Assembly: GCA_964017195.1 (NCBI GenBank)
Contig: CAXHKT010000131.1
Coordinates: forward strand, 56,683 to 120,682
Source of the DNA: Siderastrea radians
Taxonomy: Eukaryota > Cnidaria > Anthozoa > Scleractinia > Rhizangiidae
Direction: 5' to 3'
DNA length: 64,000 nucleotides
Below, piece after piece: positions 26,801 to 41,800 of this stretch (position 1 is its first letter; each line of letters opens with the position of its first letter). The notes under the pieces are model-generated. The model had not been told where the DNA came from. It saw only the letters and a list, made by a program, of their open reading frames with translations, and searched no databases. The translations under genes and the position numbers were made by a program.

Positions 26801-29800
26801 CGGGACAAGTTAAGGAAAATAACATTGCAAGTTTCCATGACAACTGCTTGAGAGACAGTGACCTGTTACTGCCAAGAGACGCAAGATATGTAGTCACCAA
26901 ACTCACTTCCCATGTGTGGGAGTATCTAGGTTTAGGGGGGCGATTGTTGAACATCCCCTTAAGAAGCTGGATGACTAACGGGTTTTGACCCACAGGGAGG
27001 CCATTCAGTTTGGTGTGGGAGGTGGAGATCGCTGAGCGTGCTACATTAACTGAGCAATAAGCTGCACCACTGTTGAAGTACTCGGTTAAGTATAGTAGAA
27101 TGTCGGTTAATGGCGCTGAAAGAGGATCAGTCTTTCTCTTAACACACCAGCCACTCCAGCGTCTCCAAGCTGATTGATAGGTTTTTCTTGTAGATGGGCG
27201 GGATGCTGAGAGGAGAATCTCCGTAATGTTGTCTGGAATTCCCATTGTCTGGTACTGTCCCCGGAGACATGAAACACGGCTAAGTGTAGTCTGGGGAACA
27301 TTGGATGAATCCTCTGAGGGTCGGCTGGGTCCCTCAGGAGGTGTCTGTAGCTCGGGAGGAGGACAGGTTGCTCGACCAGGAGGCTCAGTAGTAGTGGCCA
27401 CCATGGCTGAGCTGGCCAAATGGGTGCCACTAATATGATGTCTGCTTTGTCCTGAGACAGTTTGTTTAGGACGGCTGGAATCAGATTGAAGGGTGGAAAG
27501 GCGTAGCCCTTGAAGGGTGCCCAGTCCATTGTCAACGCATCCGCATGCAGTGCCTCTGGATCCGGACGCCAGCTGACGTACTGGGGAAGTTGGGTGGATA
27601 GGCGAGAGGCAAACAGGTCGATTTTGCACCCCTTCAGAAATGGGGAAATCGTTTGAGGGTCTATCTTCCACTCGCTGCTGTCGTTGAACACCCTCGACTC
27701 TGAGTCGGCAATGGTGTTCAACTTGCCGGGTACGTGCTGAGCTGATATCATGATGTTCCTCTCCAGGCACCATCGCCAGAGTTCCAATGTGAGTGCTAAG
27801 AGGCAGGGTGAGTGGGTACCGCCTTTGTTGTTTACATGGGCTACTGCCGTTGTGTTGTCCATTCTCAGGCATACCACCTTGTGGGATTGTTTCTTTAGAA
27901 AGGACTTTAGGGCAAGAAAGGCAGCCTTGAGCTCTAATACGTTTATGTGCTGGGTGCGTTCGCTGACTGACCAACGCCCGTTTGTGCGTTGACTTTCGCA
28001 GACCGGGCCCCATCCCGTCTTGGATGCATCTGTTGTTATAAACAACGTTGGAGCTGGAGGTCTGATTGGGCTGCCGTTCACAAAGTTGATGTTGGACACC
28101 CACCAACGGAGTTCTTCCAAAGAGTTGTGATCCAGAGTAATAAACACATCGAAGTTCTGGTTGTTCACATGTAGAGCTTGGATCATTCTGATCTGCAAGT
28201 ATCGGAAATGAAGGGGGGCTTGCCAAATTGCTGGGCGACACGACTCTAGAGTGCCTAGTAAACTTGCTATTGACTGGGTCTTGTTGTGTGACATTTTCTT
28301 ACCCAGGGGGGTACAGTTATGTTTTTCTTTTATTCTAGATGTGTAAAAGAGTGGTTCGTAGCACAGTAAGTGGGATTCTACCTGATGTTTTCTCATATAT
28401 TTCGAACGGAGTTTGTGTAATATAATCACGCACCTCCTTTTCCAGTATGGTCAGCCGACGGGCCTGTGTTAGAAGATGACGTTGCTCCCTTATTACGAGT
28501 CCAGTCAAACTTGTCACTTTTGTCCTGCACAAAGCCACACATTGATCTGTCGAAATTGCAAGAGGACGGCCCTACTGAGGAAAATAAATAATAGCAACAA
28601 ATGGTAAAAGAGAACCAACAGATATAAAAATATCAATAAATATTAAACGATAGTGAGTACGTATAATCAGAAAAGAAAATAGGAGAGGAAAAAAATGAGT
28701 CAGAGCTATTCCTTAATAACTAGATTATCTTGCTTCGTTATGAGAAATTCTCAACTCTTTGCAGTCCCTAAAGGTTGCTTACGATTCACTCTCTGGGGCA
28801 CTTTACCATCACAGATAAACCACCACACTGTGAATGCATTTAAAATCCCAGAAGACACACTTTTAGCGTACTAAAATATTCTTTAAGAGGACAGAGCAGA
28901 GTTAATGCAGATCACGATTTTAATCGCTCTCAAATACCATGTAATACGTACTTGGAGTACAACGACCCTTGCTTAAAGAGAAGTCGTCAATTGCGATGTC
29001 ACCAGTAATGCTTCTTCCTGTTATTCCCTCAAAAATTACCTGCAATGGTTCAAAGAGTTATTAAAACTGCCACTTTAAACTAATCAAGTCTTCTTACAAA
29101 AGTGTCGCGCCCCTGCCAAACCGTAATTTCACCAGGGAGAAAACACACTAAATGTAAGTCCTCTTTAATACCACCTTTCAAGGGTTTAAATGTTCTTGCA
29201 TCCAATAAAAATAGTTTAAACAGTGATTATTCATTTGAGCTGAAATGATAAATTTTCAAAGAGACGAATATGTTTCACTCAATTCTGAAGATAGCTAATA
29301 TGCCTAGATGGTCAAAACATTCTTTTTGCGACGAACAAATGGAGTATGTTTAGGACACATGGAACGTGGATAATGCACATTTTCCTGTCAGATATTTGGA
29401 GACTAGTTATTTATTACAGTGCATGGTAGAGCAAAAATCAGGTATAGCGTTTTCTAGCAGCTAATTTTAGAACCAGGCCGCAGTTTAATGTTTTCTTACC
29501 CTTGCATTTCCAACGCGATATGTGGTTATCCTGGCCTCATACCATTTGTTGCCTTTGTTGCCACTCGCAGAGAACACCCTTCTACCATCGATCATGACAT
29601 TCAGTCTCCCAATGGTTGAACCATACATATGGTAGAAGAATCTAAGGCACATGTACCCGCTGAAACTCAGCAACGGACTGTTTAGTTTTGCATTGTCACC
29701 TAGCCTTCGAGGACTTGACGTTTCTATGTACATGTAATATCCTGTAAAAAAAAAATAATAATAAGAGTACACAACATTAAATTTGATGACTTCAAGTCAA

Positions 29801-32800
29801 CTTCAACGTGGCTTTCCAAGTAATATGGCATTGCTCGGTTCTTGTGATCTATTTAAGACACACTTTGATAGACTTTCACCCGACAAGGCTACTTGCAACC
29901 GGCATGAAAAGGACACGATTTATTGTGGAATGTATAGCAAATGAGTTTAAGATTGCCTTGTCACTACAATTAATGCAAATTTAACAATCCTAGCTTCTTT
30001 CATGTGGAAATGATATATTTTCAGTTATGCTTTTGATAGAGAAGAATCAAAACTGAAAACAAGTTAGTTGCCACTTGTATGTCTTTTATGTCATAAATTT
30101 GTCACTTGAATTTACTCGTTGTTATGAGCACTAATTGAATCTATTTCAAAAAGTAACATGTTACACTTTCTTTTCGTATTCTACTTTTCGAAAGTATGTT
30201 TTTATGGAAGAAAGCTTTCTTGGAGAAGCTGGGAAATGATTAAAATGCATGTAAAAGTAAAACGTACAGGCAAAAAGTCTCCTTAATCACGCACCTCCTT
30301 TTCCAGTATGGTCAGCCGACGGGCCTGTGTTAGAAGATGACGTTGGTCCCTTATTACGAGTCCAGTCAAACTTGTCACTTTTGTCCTGCACAAAGCCACA
30401 CATTGATCTGTCGAAATTGCAAGAGGACGGCCCTACTGAGGAAAATAAATAATAGCAACAAATGGTAAAAGAGAACCAACAGATATAAAAATATCAATAA
30501 ATATTAAACGATAGTGAGTACGTATAATCAGAAAAGAAAATAGGAGAGGAAAAAAATGAGTCAGAGGTATTCCTTAATAACTAGATTATCTTGCTTCGTT
30601 ATGAGAAATTCTCAACTCTTTGCAGTCCCTAAAGGTTGCTTACGATTCACTCTCTGGGGCACTTTACACCCACAGATAAACCACCACACTGTGAATGCAT
30701 TTAAAATCCCAGAAGACACACTTTTAGCGTACTAAAATATTCTTTAAGAGGACAGAGCAGAGTTAATGCAGATCACGATTTTAATCGCTCTCAAATACCA
30801 TGTAATACGTACTTGGAGTACAACGACCCTTGCTTAAAGAGAAGTCGTCAATTGCGATGTCACCAGTAATGCTTCTTCCTGTTAGTCCCTCAAAAATTAC
30901 CTGCAATGGTTCAAAGAGTTATTAAAACTGCCACTTTAAACTAATCAAGTCTTCTTACAAAAGTGTCGCGCCCCTGCCAAACCGTCATTTCACCAGGGAG
31001 AAAACACACTAAATGAAAGTCCTCTTTAATACCACCTTTCAAGGGTTTAAATGTTCTTGCATCCAATAAAAATAGTTTAAACAGTGATTATTCATTTGAG
31101 CTGAAATGATAAATTTTCAAAGAGACGAATATGTTTCACTCAATTCTGAAGATAGCTAATATGCCTAGATGGTCAAAACATTCTTTTTGCGACGAACAAA
31201 TGGAGTATGTTTAGGACACATGGAACATGGATAATGCACATTTTCCTGTCAGATATTTGGAGACTAGTTATTTATTACAGTGCATGGTAGAGCAAAAAAC
31301 AGGTATAGTGTTTTCTAGCAGCTAATTTTAGAACCAGGCCGCAGTTTAATGTTTTCTTACCCTTGCATTTCCAACGCGATATGTGGTTATCCTGGCCTCA
31401 TACCATTTGTTGCCTTTGTTGCCACTCGCAGAGAACACCCTTCTACCATCGATCATGACATTCAGTCTCCCAATGGTTGAACCATACATATGGTAGAAGA
31501 ATCTAAGGCACATGTACCCGCTGAAACTCAGCAACGGACTGTTTAGTTTTGCATTGTCACCTAGCCTTCGAGGACTTGACGTTTCTATGTACATGTAATA
31601 TCCTGTAAAAAAAAAATAATAATAAGAGTACACAACATTAAATTTGATGACCTCAAGTCAACTTCAACGTGGCTTTCCAAGTAATATGGCATTGCTCGGT
31701 TCTTGTGATCTATTTAAGACACGCTTTGATAGACTTTCACCCGACAAGGCTACTTGCAACCGGCATGAAAAGGACACGATTTATTGTGGAATGTATAGCA
31801 AATGAGTTTAAGATTGCCTTGTCACTTCAATTAATGCAAATTTAACAATCCTAGCTTCTTTCATGTGGAAATGATATAGTTTCAGTTATGCTTTTGATAG
31901 AGAAGAATCAAAACTGAAAACAAGTTAGTTGCCACTTGTATGTCTTTTATGTCATAAATTTGTTACTTGAATTTACTCGTTGTTATGAGCACTACTTGAA
32001 TATATTTCAAAAAGTAACATGTTACACTTTCTTTTCGTATTCTACTTTTCGAAAGTATGTTTATATGGAAGAAAGCTTTCTTGGAGAAGCTGGGAAATGA
32101 TTAAAATGCATGTAAAAGTAAAACGTACAGGCAAAAAGTCTCCTTAATCACGCACCTCCTTTTCCAGTATGGTCAGCCGACGGGCCTGTGTTAGAAGATG
32201 ACGTTGGTCCCTTATTACGAGTCCAGTCAAACTTGTCACTTTTGTCCTGCACAAAGCCACACATTGATCTGTCGAAATTGCAAGAGGACGGCCCTACTGA
32301 GGAAAATAAATAATAGCAACAAATGGTAAAAGAGAACCAACAGATATAAAAATATCAATAAATATTAAACGATAGTGAGTACGTATAATCAGAAAAGAAA
32401 ATAGGAGAGGAAAAAAATGAGTCAGAGCTATTCCTTAATAACTAGATTATCTTGCTTCGTTATGAGAAATTCTCAACTCTTTGCAGTCCCTAAAGGTTGC
32501 TTACGATTCACTCTCTGGGGCACTTTACACCCACAGATAAACCACCACACTGTGAATGCATTTAAAATCCCAGAAGACACACTTTTAGCGTACTAAAATA
32601 TTCTTTAAGAGGACAGAGCAGAGTTAATGCAGATCACGATTTTAATCGCTCTCAAATACCATGAAATACGTACTTGGAGTACAACGACCCTTGCTTAAAG
32701 AGAAGTCGTCAATTGCGATGTCACCAGTAATGCTTCTTCCTGTTATTCCCTCAAAAATTACCTGCAATGGTTCAAAGAGTTATTAAAACTGCCACTTTAA

Positions 32801-35800
32801 ACTAATCAAGTCTTCTTACAAAAGTGTCGCGCCCCTGCCAAACAGTAATTTCACCAGGGAGAAAACACACTAAATGAAAGTCCTCTTTAATACCACCTTT
32901 CAAGGGTTTAAGTGTTCTTACATCCAATAAAAATAGTTTAAACAGTGATTATTCATTTGAGCTGAAATGATAAATTTTCAAAGAGACGAATATGTTTCAC
33001 TCAATTCTGAAGATAGCTAATATGCCTAGATGGTCAAAACATTCTTTTTGCGACGAACAAATGGAGTATGTTTAGGACACATGGAACGTGGATAATGCAC
33101 ATTTTCCTGTCAGATATTTGGAGACTAGTTATTTATTACAGTGCATGGTAGAGCAAAAATCAGGTATAGCGTTTTCTAGCAGCTAATTTTAGAACCAGGC
33201 CGCAGTTTAATGTTTTCTTACCCTTGCATTTCCAACGCGATATGTGGTTATCCTGGCCTCATACCATTTGTTGCCTTTGTTGCCACTCGCAGAGAACACC
33301 CTTCTACCATCGATCATGACATTCAGTCTCCCAATGGTTGAACCATACATATGGTAGAAGAATCTAAGGCACATGTACCCGCTGAAACTCAGCAACGGAC
33401 TGTTTAGTTTTGCATTGTCACCTAGCCTTCGAGGACTTGACGTTTCTATGTACATGTAATATCCTGTAAAAAAAAATAATAATAAGAGTACACAACGTTA
33501 AATTTGATGACTTCAAGTCAACTTCAACGTGGCTTTCCAAGTAATATGGCATTGCTCGGTTCTTGTGATCTATTTAAGACACACTTTGATAGACTTTCAC
33601 CCGACAAGGCTACTTGCAACCGGCATGAAAAGGACACGATTTATTGTGGAATGTATAGCAAATGAGTTTAAGATTGCCTTGTCACTACAATTAATGCAAA
33701 TTTAACAATCCTAGCTTCTTTCATGTGGAAATGATATATTTTCAGTTATGCTTTTGATAGAGAAGAATCAAAACTGAAAACAAGTTAGTTGCCACTTGTA
33801 TGTCTTTTATGTCATAAATTTGTTACTTGAATTTACTCGTTGTTATGAGCACTAATTGAATCTATTTCAAAAAGTAACATGTTACACTTTCTTTTCGTAT
33901 TCTACTTTTCGAAAGTATGTTTTTATGGAAGAAAGCTTTCTTGGAGAAGCTGGGAAATGATTAAAATGCATGTAAAAGTAAAACGTACAGGCAAAAAGTC
34001 TCCTTAATCACGCACCTCCTTTTCCAGTATGGTCAGCCGACGGGCCTGTGTTAGAAGATGACGTTGGTCCCTTATTACGAGTCCAGTCAAACTTGTCACT
34101 TTTGTCCTGCACAAAGCCACACATTGATCTGTCGAAATTGCAAGAGGACGGCCCTACTGAGGAAAATAAATAATAGCAACAAATGGTAAAAGAGAACCAA
34201 CAGATATAAAAATATCAATAAATATTAAACGATAGTGAGTACGTATAATCAGAAAAGAAAATAGGAGAGGAAAAAAATGAGTCAGAGCTATTCCTTAATA
34301 ACTAGATTATCTTGCTTCGTTATGAGAAATTCTCAACTCTTTGCAGTCCCTAAAGGTTGCTTACGATTCACTCTCTGGGGCACTTTACACCCACAGATAA
34401 ACCACCACACTGTGAATGCATTTAAAATCCCAGAAGACACACTTTTAGCGTACTAAAATATTCTTTAAGAGGACAGAGCAGAGTTAATGCAGATCACGAT
34501 TTTAATCGCTCTCAAATACCATGTAATACGTACTTGGAGTACAACGACCCTTGCTTAAAGAGAAGTCGTCAATTGCGATGTCACCAGTAATGCTTCTTCC
34601 TGTTATTCCCTCAAAAATTACCTGCAATGGTTCAAAGAGTTATTAAAACTGCCACTTTAAACTAATCAAGTCTTCTTACAAAAGTGTCGCGCCCCTGCCA
34701 AACCGTCATTTCACCAGGGAGAAAACACACTAAATGAAAGTCCTCTTTAATACCACCTTTCAAGGGTTTAAATGTTCTTGCATCCAATAAAAATAGTTTA
34801 AACAGTGATTATTCATTTGAGCTGAAATGATAAATTTTCAAAGAGACGAATATGTTTCACTCAATTCTGAAGATAGCTAATATGCCTAGATGGTCAAAAC
34901 ATTCTTTTTGCGACGAACAAATGGAGTATGTTTAGGACACATGGAACATGGATAATGCACATTTTCCTGTCAGATATTTGGAGACTAGTTATTTATTACA
35001 GTGCATGGTAGAGCAAAAATCAGGTATAGTGTTTTCTAGCAGCTAATTTTAGAACCAGGCCGCAGTTTAATATTTTCTTACCCTTGCATTTCCAACGCGA
35101 TATGTGGTTATCCTGGCCTCATACCATTTGTTGCCTTTGTTGCCACTCGCAGAGAACACCCTTCTACCATCGATCATGACATTCAGTCTCCCAATGGTTG
35201 AACCATACATATGGTAGAAGAATCTAAGGCACATGTACCCGCTGAAACTCAGCAACGGACTGTTTAGTTTTGCATTGTCACCTAGCCTTCGAGGACTTGA
35301 CGTTTCTATGTACATGTAATATCCTGTAAAAAAAAAATAATAATAAGAGTACACAACATTAAATTTGATGACCTCAAGTCAACTTCAACGTGGCTTTCCA
35401 AGTAATATGGCATTGCTCAGTTCTTGTAACCGGCATGAAAAGGACACGATTTATTGTGGAATGTATAGCAAATGAGTTTAAGATTGCCTTGTCACTTCAA
35501 TTAATGCAAATTTAACAATCCTAGCTTCTTTCATGTGGAAATGATATAGTTTCAGTTATGCTTTTGATAGAGAAGAATCAAAACTGAAAACAAGTTAGTT
35601 GCCACTTGTATGTCTTTTATGTCATAAATTTGTTACTTGAATTTACTCGTTGTTATGAGCACTAATTGAATATATTCCAAAAAGTAACATGTTACACTTT
35701 CTTTTCGTATTCTACTTTTCGAAAGTATGTTTATATGGAAGAAAGCTTTCTTGGAGAAGCTGGGAAATGATTAAAATGCATGTAAAAGTAAAACGTACAG

Positions 35801-38800
35801 GCAAAAAGTCTCCTTAATCACGCACCTCCTTTTCCAGTATGGTCAGCCGACGGGCCTGTGTTAGAAGATGACGTTGGTCCCTTATTACGAGTCCAGTCAA
35901 ACTTGTCACTTTTGTCCTGCACAAAGCCACACATTGATCTGTCGAAATTGCAAGAGGACGGCCCTACTGAGGAAAATAAATAATAGCAACAAATGGTAAA
36001 AGAGAACCAACAGATATAAAAATATCAATAAATATTAAACGATAGTGAGTACGTATAATCAGAAAAGAAAATAGGAGAGGAAAAAAATGAGTCAGAGCTA
36101 TTCCTTAATAACTAGATTATCTTGCTTCGTTATGAGAAATTCTCAACTCTTTGCAGTCCCTAAAGGTTGCTTACGATTCACTCTCTGGGGCACTTTACAC
36201 CCACAGATAAACCACCACACTGTGAATGCATTTAAAATCCCAGAAGACACACTTTTAGCGTACTAAAATATTCTTTAAGAGGACAGAGCAGAGTTAATGC
36301 AGATCACGATTTTAATCGCTCTCAAATACCATGTAATACGTACTTGGAGTACAACGACCCTTGCTTAAAGAGAAGTCGTCAATTGCGATGTCACCAGTAA
36401 TGCTTCTTCCTGTTATTCCCTCAAAAATTACCTGCAATGGTTCAAAGAGTTATTAAAACTGCCACTTTAAACTAATCAAGTCTTCTTACAAAAGTGTCGC
36501 GCCCCTGCCAAACCGTCATTTCACCAGGGAGAAAACACACTAAATGTAAGTCCTCTTTAATACCACCTTTCAAGGGTTTAAATGTTCTTGCATCCAATAA
36601 AAATAGTTTAAACAGTGATTATTCATTTGAGCTGAAATGATAAATTTTCAAAGAGACGAATATGTTTCACTCAATTCTGAAGATAGCTAATATGCCTAGA
36701 TGGTCAAAACATTCTTTTTGCGACGAACAAATGGAGTATGTTTAGGACACATGGAACGTGGATAATGCACATTTTCCTGTCAGATATTTGGAGACTAGTT
36801 ATTTATTACAGTGCATGGTAGAGCAAAAATCAGGTATAGCGTTTTCTAGCAGCTAATTTTAGAACCAGGCCGCAGTTTAATGTTTTCTTACCCTTGCATT
36901 TCCAACGCGATATGTGGTTATCCTGGCCTCATACCATTTGTTGCCTTTGTTGCCACTCGCAGAGAACACCCTTCTACCATCGATCATGACATTCAGTCTC
37001 CCAATGGTTGAACCATACATATGGTAGAAGAATCTAAGGCACATGTACCCGCTGAAACTCAGCAACGGACTGTTTAGTTTTGCATTGTCACCTAGCCTTC
37101 GAGGACTTGACGTTTCTATGTACATGTAATATCCTGTAAAAAAAAAATAATAATAAGAGTACACAACATTAAATTTGATGACTTCAAGTCAACTTCAACG
37201 TGGCTTTCCAAGTAATATGGCATTGCTCGGTTCTTGTGATCTATTTAAGACACACTTTGATAGACTTTCACCCGACAAGGCTACTTGCAACCGGCATGAA
37301 AAGGACACGATTTATTGTGGAATGTATAGCAAATGAGTTTAAGATTGCCTTGTCACTACAATTAATGCAAATTTAACAATCCTAGCTTCTTTCATGTGGA
37401 AATGATATATTTTCAGTTATGCTTTTGATAGAGAAGAATCAAAACTGAAAACAAGTTAGTTGCCACTTGTATGTCTTTTATGTCATAAATTTGTTACTTG
37501 AATTTACTCGTTGTTATGAGCACTAATTGAATCTATTTCAAAAAGTAACATGTTACACTTTCTTTTCGTATTCTACTTTTCGAAAGTATGTTTTTATGGA
37601 AGAAAGCTTTCTTGGAGAAGCTGGGAAATGATTAAAATGCATGTAAAAGTAAAACGTACAGGCAAAAAGTCTCCTTAATCACGCACCTCCTTTTCCAGTA
37701 TGGTCAGCCGACGGGCCTGTGTTAGAAGATGACGTTGGTCCCTTATTACGAGTCCAGTCAAACTTGTCACTTTTGTCCTGCACAAAGCCACACATTGATC
37801 TGTCGAAATTGCAAGAGGACGGCCCTACTGAGGAAAATAAATAATAGCAACAAATGGTAAAAGAGAACCAACAGATATAAAAATATCAATAAATATTAAA
37901 CGATAGTGAGTACGTATAATCAGAAAAGAAAATAGGAGAGGAAAAAAATGAGTCAGAGCTATTCCTTAATAACTAGATTATCTTGCTTCGTTATGAGAAA
38001 TTCTCAACTCTTTGCAGTCCCTAAAGGTTGCTTACGATTCACTCTCTGGGGCACTTTACACCCACAGATAAACCACCACACTGTGAATGCATTTAAAATC
38101 CCAGAAGACACACTTTTAGCGTACTAAAATATTCTTTAAGAGGACAGAGCAGAGTTAATGCAGATCACGATTTTAATCGCTCTCAAATACCATGTAATAC
38201 GTACTTGGAGTACAACGACCCTTGCTTAAAGAGAAGTCGTCAATTGCGATGTCACCAGTAATGCTTCTTCCTGTTAGTCCCTCAAAAATTACCTGCAATG
38301 GTTCAAAGAGTTATTAAAACTGCCACTTTAAACTAATCAAGTCTTCTTACAAAAGTGTCGCGCCCCTGCCAAACCGTAATTTCACCAGGGAGAAAACACA
38401 CTAAATGAAAGTCCTCTTTAATACCACCTTTCAAGGGTTTAAATGTTCTTGCATCCAATGAAAATAGTTTAAACAGTGATTATTCATTTGAGCTGAAATG
38501 ATAAATTTTCAAAGAGACGAATATGTTTCACTCAATTCTGAAGATAGCTAATATGCCTAGATGGTCAAAACATTCTTTTTGCGACGAACAAATGGAGTAT
38601 GTTTAGGACACATGGAACATGGATAATGCACATTTTCCTGTCAGATATTTGGAGACTAGTTATTTATTACAGTGCATGGTAGAGCAAAAAACAGGTATAG
38701 TGTTTTCTAGCAGCTAATTTTAGAACCAGGCCGCAGTTTAATGTTTTCTTACCCTTGCATTTCCAACGCGATATGTGGTTATCCTGGCCTCATACCATTT

Positions 38801-41800
38801 GTTGCCTTTGTTGCCACTCGCAGAGAACACCCTTCTACCATCGATCATGACATTCAGTCTCCCAATGGTTGAACCATACATATGGTAGAAGAATCTAAGG
38901 CACATGTACCCGCTGAAACTCAGCAACGGACTGTTTAGTTTTGCATTGTCACCTAGCCTTCGAGGACTTGACGTTTCTATGTACATGTAATATCCTGTAA
39001 AAAAAAAATAATAATAAGAGTACACAACATTAAATTTGATGACCTCAAGTCAACTTCAACGTGGCTTTCCAAGTAATATGGCATTGCTCGGTTCTTGTGA
39101 TCTATTTAAGACACGCTTTGATAGACTTTCACCCGACAAGGCTACTTGCAACCGGCATGAAAAGGACACGATTTATTGTGGAATGTATAGCAAATGAGTT
39201 TAAGATTGCCTTGTCACTTCAATTAATGCAAATTTAACAATCCTAGCTTCTTTCATGTGGAAATGATATAGTTTCAGTTATGCTTTTGATAGAGAAGAAT
39301 CAAAACTGAAAACAAGTTAGTTGCCACTTGTATGTCTTTTATGTCATAAATTTGTTACTTGAATTTACTCGTTGTTATGAGCACTACTTGAATATATTTC
39401 AAAAAGTAACATGTTACACTTTCTTTTCGTATTCTACTTTTCGAAAGTATGTTTATATGGAAGAAAGCTTTCTTGGAGAAGCTGGGAAATGATTAAAATG
39501 CATGTAAAAGTAAAACGTACAGGCAAAAAGTCTCCTTAATCACGCACCTCCTTTTCCAGTATGGTCAGCCGACGGGCCTGTGTTAGAAGATGACGTTGGT
39601 CCCTTATTACGAGTCCAGTCAAACTTGTCACTTTTGTCCTGCACAAAGCCACACATTGATCTGTCGAAATTGCAAGAGGACGGCCCTACTGAGGAAAATA
39701 AATAATAGCAACAAATGGTAAAAGAGAACCAACAGATATAAAAATATCAATAAATATTAAACGATAGTGAGTACGTATAATCAGAAAAGAAAATAGGAGA
39801 GGAAAAAAATGAGTCAGAGCTATTCCTTAATAACTAGATTATCTTGCTTCGTTATGAGAAATTCTCAACTCTTTGCAGTCCCTAAAGGTTGCTTACGATT
39901 CACTCTCTGGGGCACTTTACACCCACAGATAAACCACCACACTGTGAATGCATTTAAAATCCCAGAAGACACACTTTTAGCGTACTAAAATATTCTTTAA
40001 GAGGACAGAGCAGAGTTAATGCAGATCACGATTTTAATCGCTCTCAAATACCATGAAATACGTACTTGGAGTACAACGACCCTTGCTTAAAGAGAAGTCG
40101 TCAATTGCGATGTCACCAGTAATGCTTCTTCCTGTTATTCCCTCAAAAATTACCTGCAATGGTTCAAAGAGTTATTAAAACTGCCACTTTAAACTAATCA
40201 AGTCTTCTTACAAAAGTGTCGCGCCCCTGCCAAACAGTAATTTCACCAGGGAGAAAACACACTAAATGAAAGTCCTCTTTAATACCACCTTTCAAGGGTT
40301 TAAGTGTTCTTACATCCAATAAAAATAGTTTAAACAGTGATTATTCATTTGAGCTGAAATGATAAATTTTCAAAGAGACGAATATGTTTCACTCAATTCT
40401 GAAGATAGCTAATATGCCTAGATGGTCAAAACATTCTTTTTGCGACGAACAAATGGAGTATGTTTAGGACACATGGAACGTGGATAATGCACATTTTCCT
40501 GTCAGATATTTGGAGACTAGTTATTTATTACAGTGCATGGTAGAGCAAAAATCAGGTATAGCGTTTTCTAGCAGCTAATTTTAGAACCAGGCCGCAGTTT
40601 AATGTTTTCTTACCCTTGCATTTCCAACGCGATATGTGGTTATCCTGGCCTCATACCATTTGTTGCCTTTGTTGCCACTCGCAGAGAACACCCTTCTACC
40701 ATCGATCATGACATTCAGTCTCCCAATGGTTGAACCATACATATGGTAGAAGAATCTAAGGCACATGTACCCGCTGAAACTCAGCAACGGACTGTTTAGT
40801 TTTGCATTGTCACCTAGCCTTCGAGGACTTGACGTTTCTATGTACATGTAATATCCTGTAAAAAAAAAATAATAATAAGAGTACACAACATTAAATTTGA
40901 TGACTTCAAGTCAACTTCAACGTGGCTTTCCAAGTAATATGGCATTGCTCGGTTCTTGTGATCTATTTAAGACACACTTTGATAGACTTTCACCCGACAA
41001 GGCTACTTGCAACCGGCATGAAAAGGACACGATTTATTGTGGAATGTACAGCAAATGAGTTTAAGATTGCCTTGTCACTACAATTAATGCAAATTTAACA
41101 ATCCTAGCTTCTTTCATGTGGAAATGATATATTTTCAGTTATGCTTTTGATAGAGAAGAATCAAAACTGAAAACAAGTTAGTTGCCACTTGTATGTCTTT
41201 TATGTCATAAATTTGTTACTTGAATTTACTCGTTGTTATGAGCACTAATTGAATCTATTTCAAAAAGTAACATGTTACACTTTCTTTTCGTATTCTACTT
41301 TTCGAAAGTATGTTTTTATGGAAGAAAGCTTTCTTGGAGAAGCTGGGAAATGATTAAAATGCATGTAAAAGTAAAACGTACAGGCAAAAAGTCTCCTTAA
41401 TCACGCACCTCCTTTTCCAGTATGGTCAGCCGACGGGCCTGTGTTAGAAGATGACGTTGGTCCCTTATTACGAGTCCAGTCAAACTTGTCACTTTTGTCC
41501 TGCACAAAGCCACACATTGATCTGTCGAAATTGCAAGAGGACGGCCCTACTGAGGAAAATAAATAATAGCAACAAATGGTAAAAGAGAACCAACAGATAT
41601 AAAAATATCAATAAATATTAAACGATAGTGAGTACGTATAATCAGAAAAGAAAATAGGAGAGGAAAAAAATGAGTCAGAGCTATTCCTTAATAACTAGAT
41701 TATCTTGCTTCGTTATGAGAAATTCTCAACTCTTTGCAGTCCCTAAAGGTTGCTTACGATTCACTCTCTGGGGCACTTTACACCCACAGATAAACCACCA

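Larger units (their letters stand above)
25603..28427 (-). mobile_element. Internally deleted DIRS copy (second copy, same insertion site)
   Basis: About 2.82 kb, near-identical to the element at 9919-14975 but lacking about 2.25 kb. The missing part is the whole gag-like frame and the first half of the RT, including YLDD. The junction near 28270-28285 joins cttgctatt to tgtgtgacattttc through about 13 bases of unrelated filler. Both termini and the internal complementary region are present. It sits at the identical nucleotide of the A-B intron in module 12. Confidence 0.92.
29100..36450. repeat. Four-module higher-order block, copy 1 (modules 8-11)
   Basis: Modules 11, 10, 9 and 8 match modules 7, 6, 5 and 4 in order, each pair 7,392-7,393 bp apart. 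Diagnostic shared variants include gcaaaaaacagg and GLTGRSI (10 and 6), accatgaaatacg and aaacagtaat (9 and 5), and aaatgtaagtcc (11 and 7). Block limits are approximate. Confidence 0.8.
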
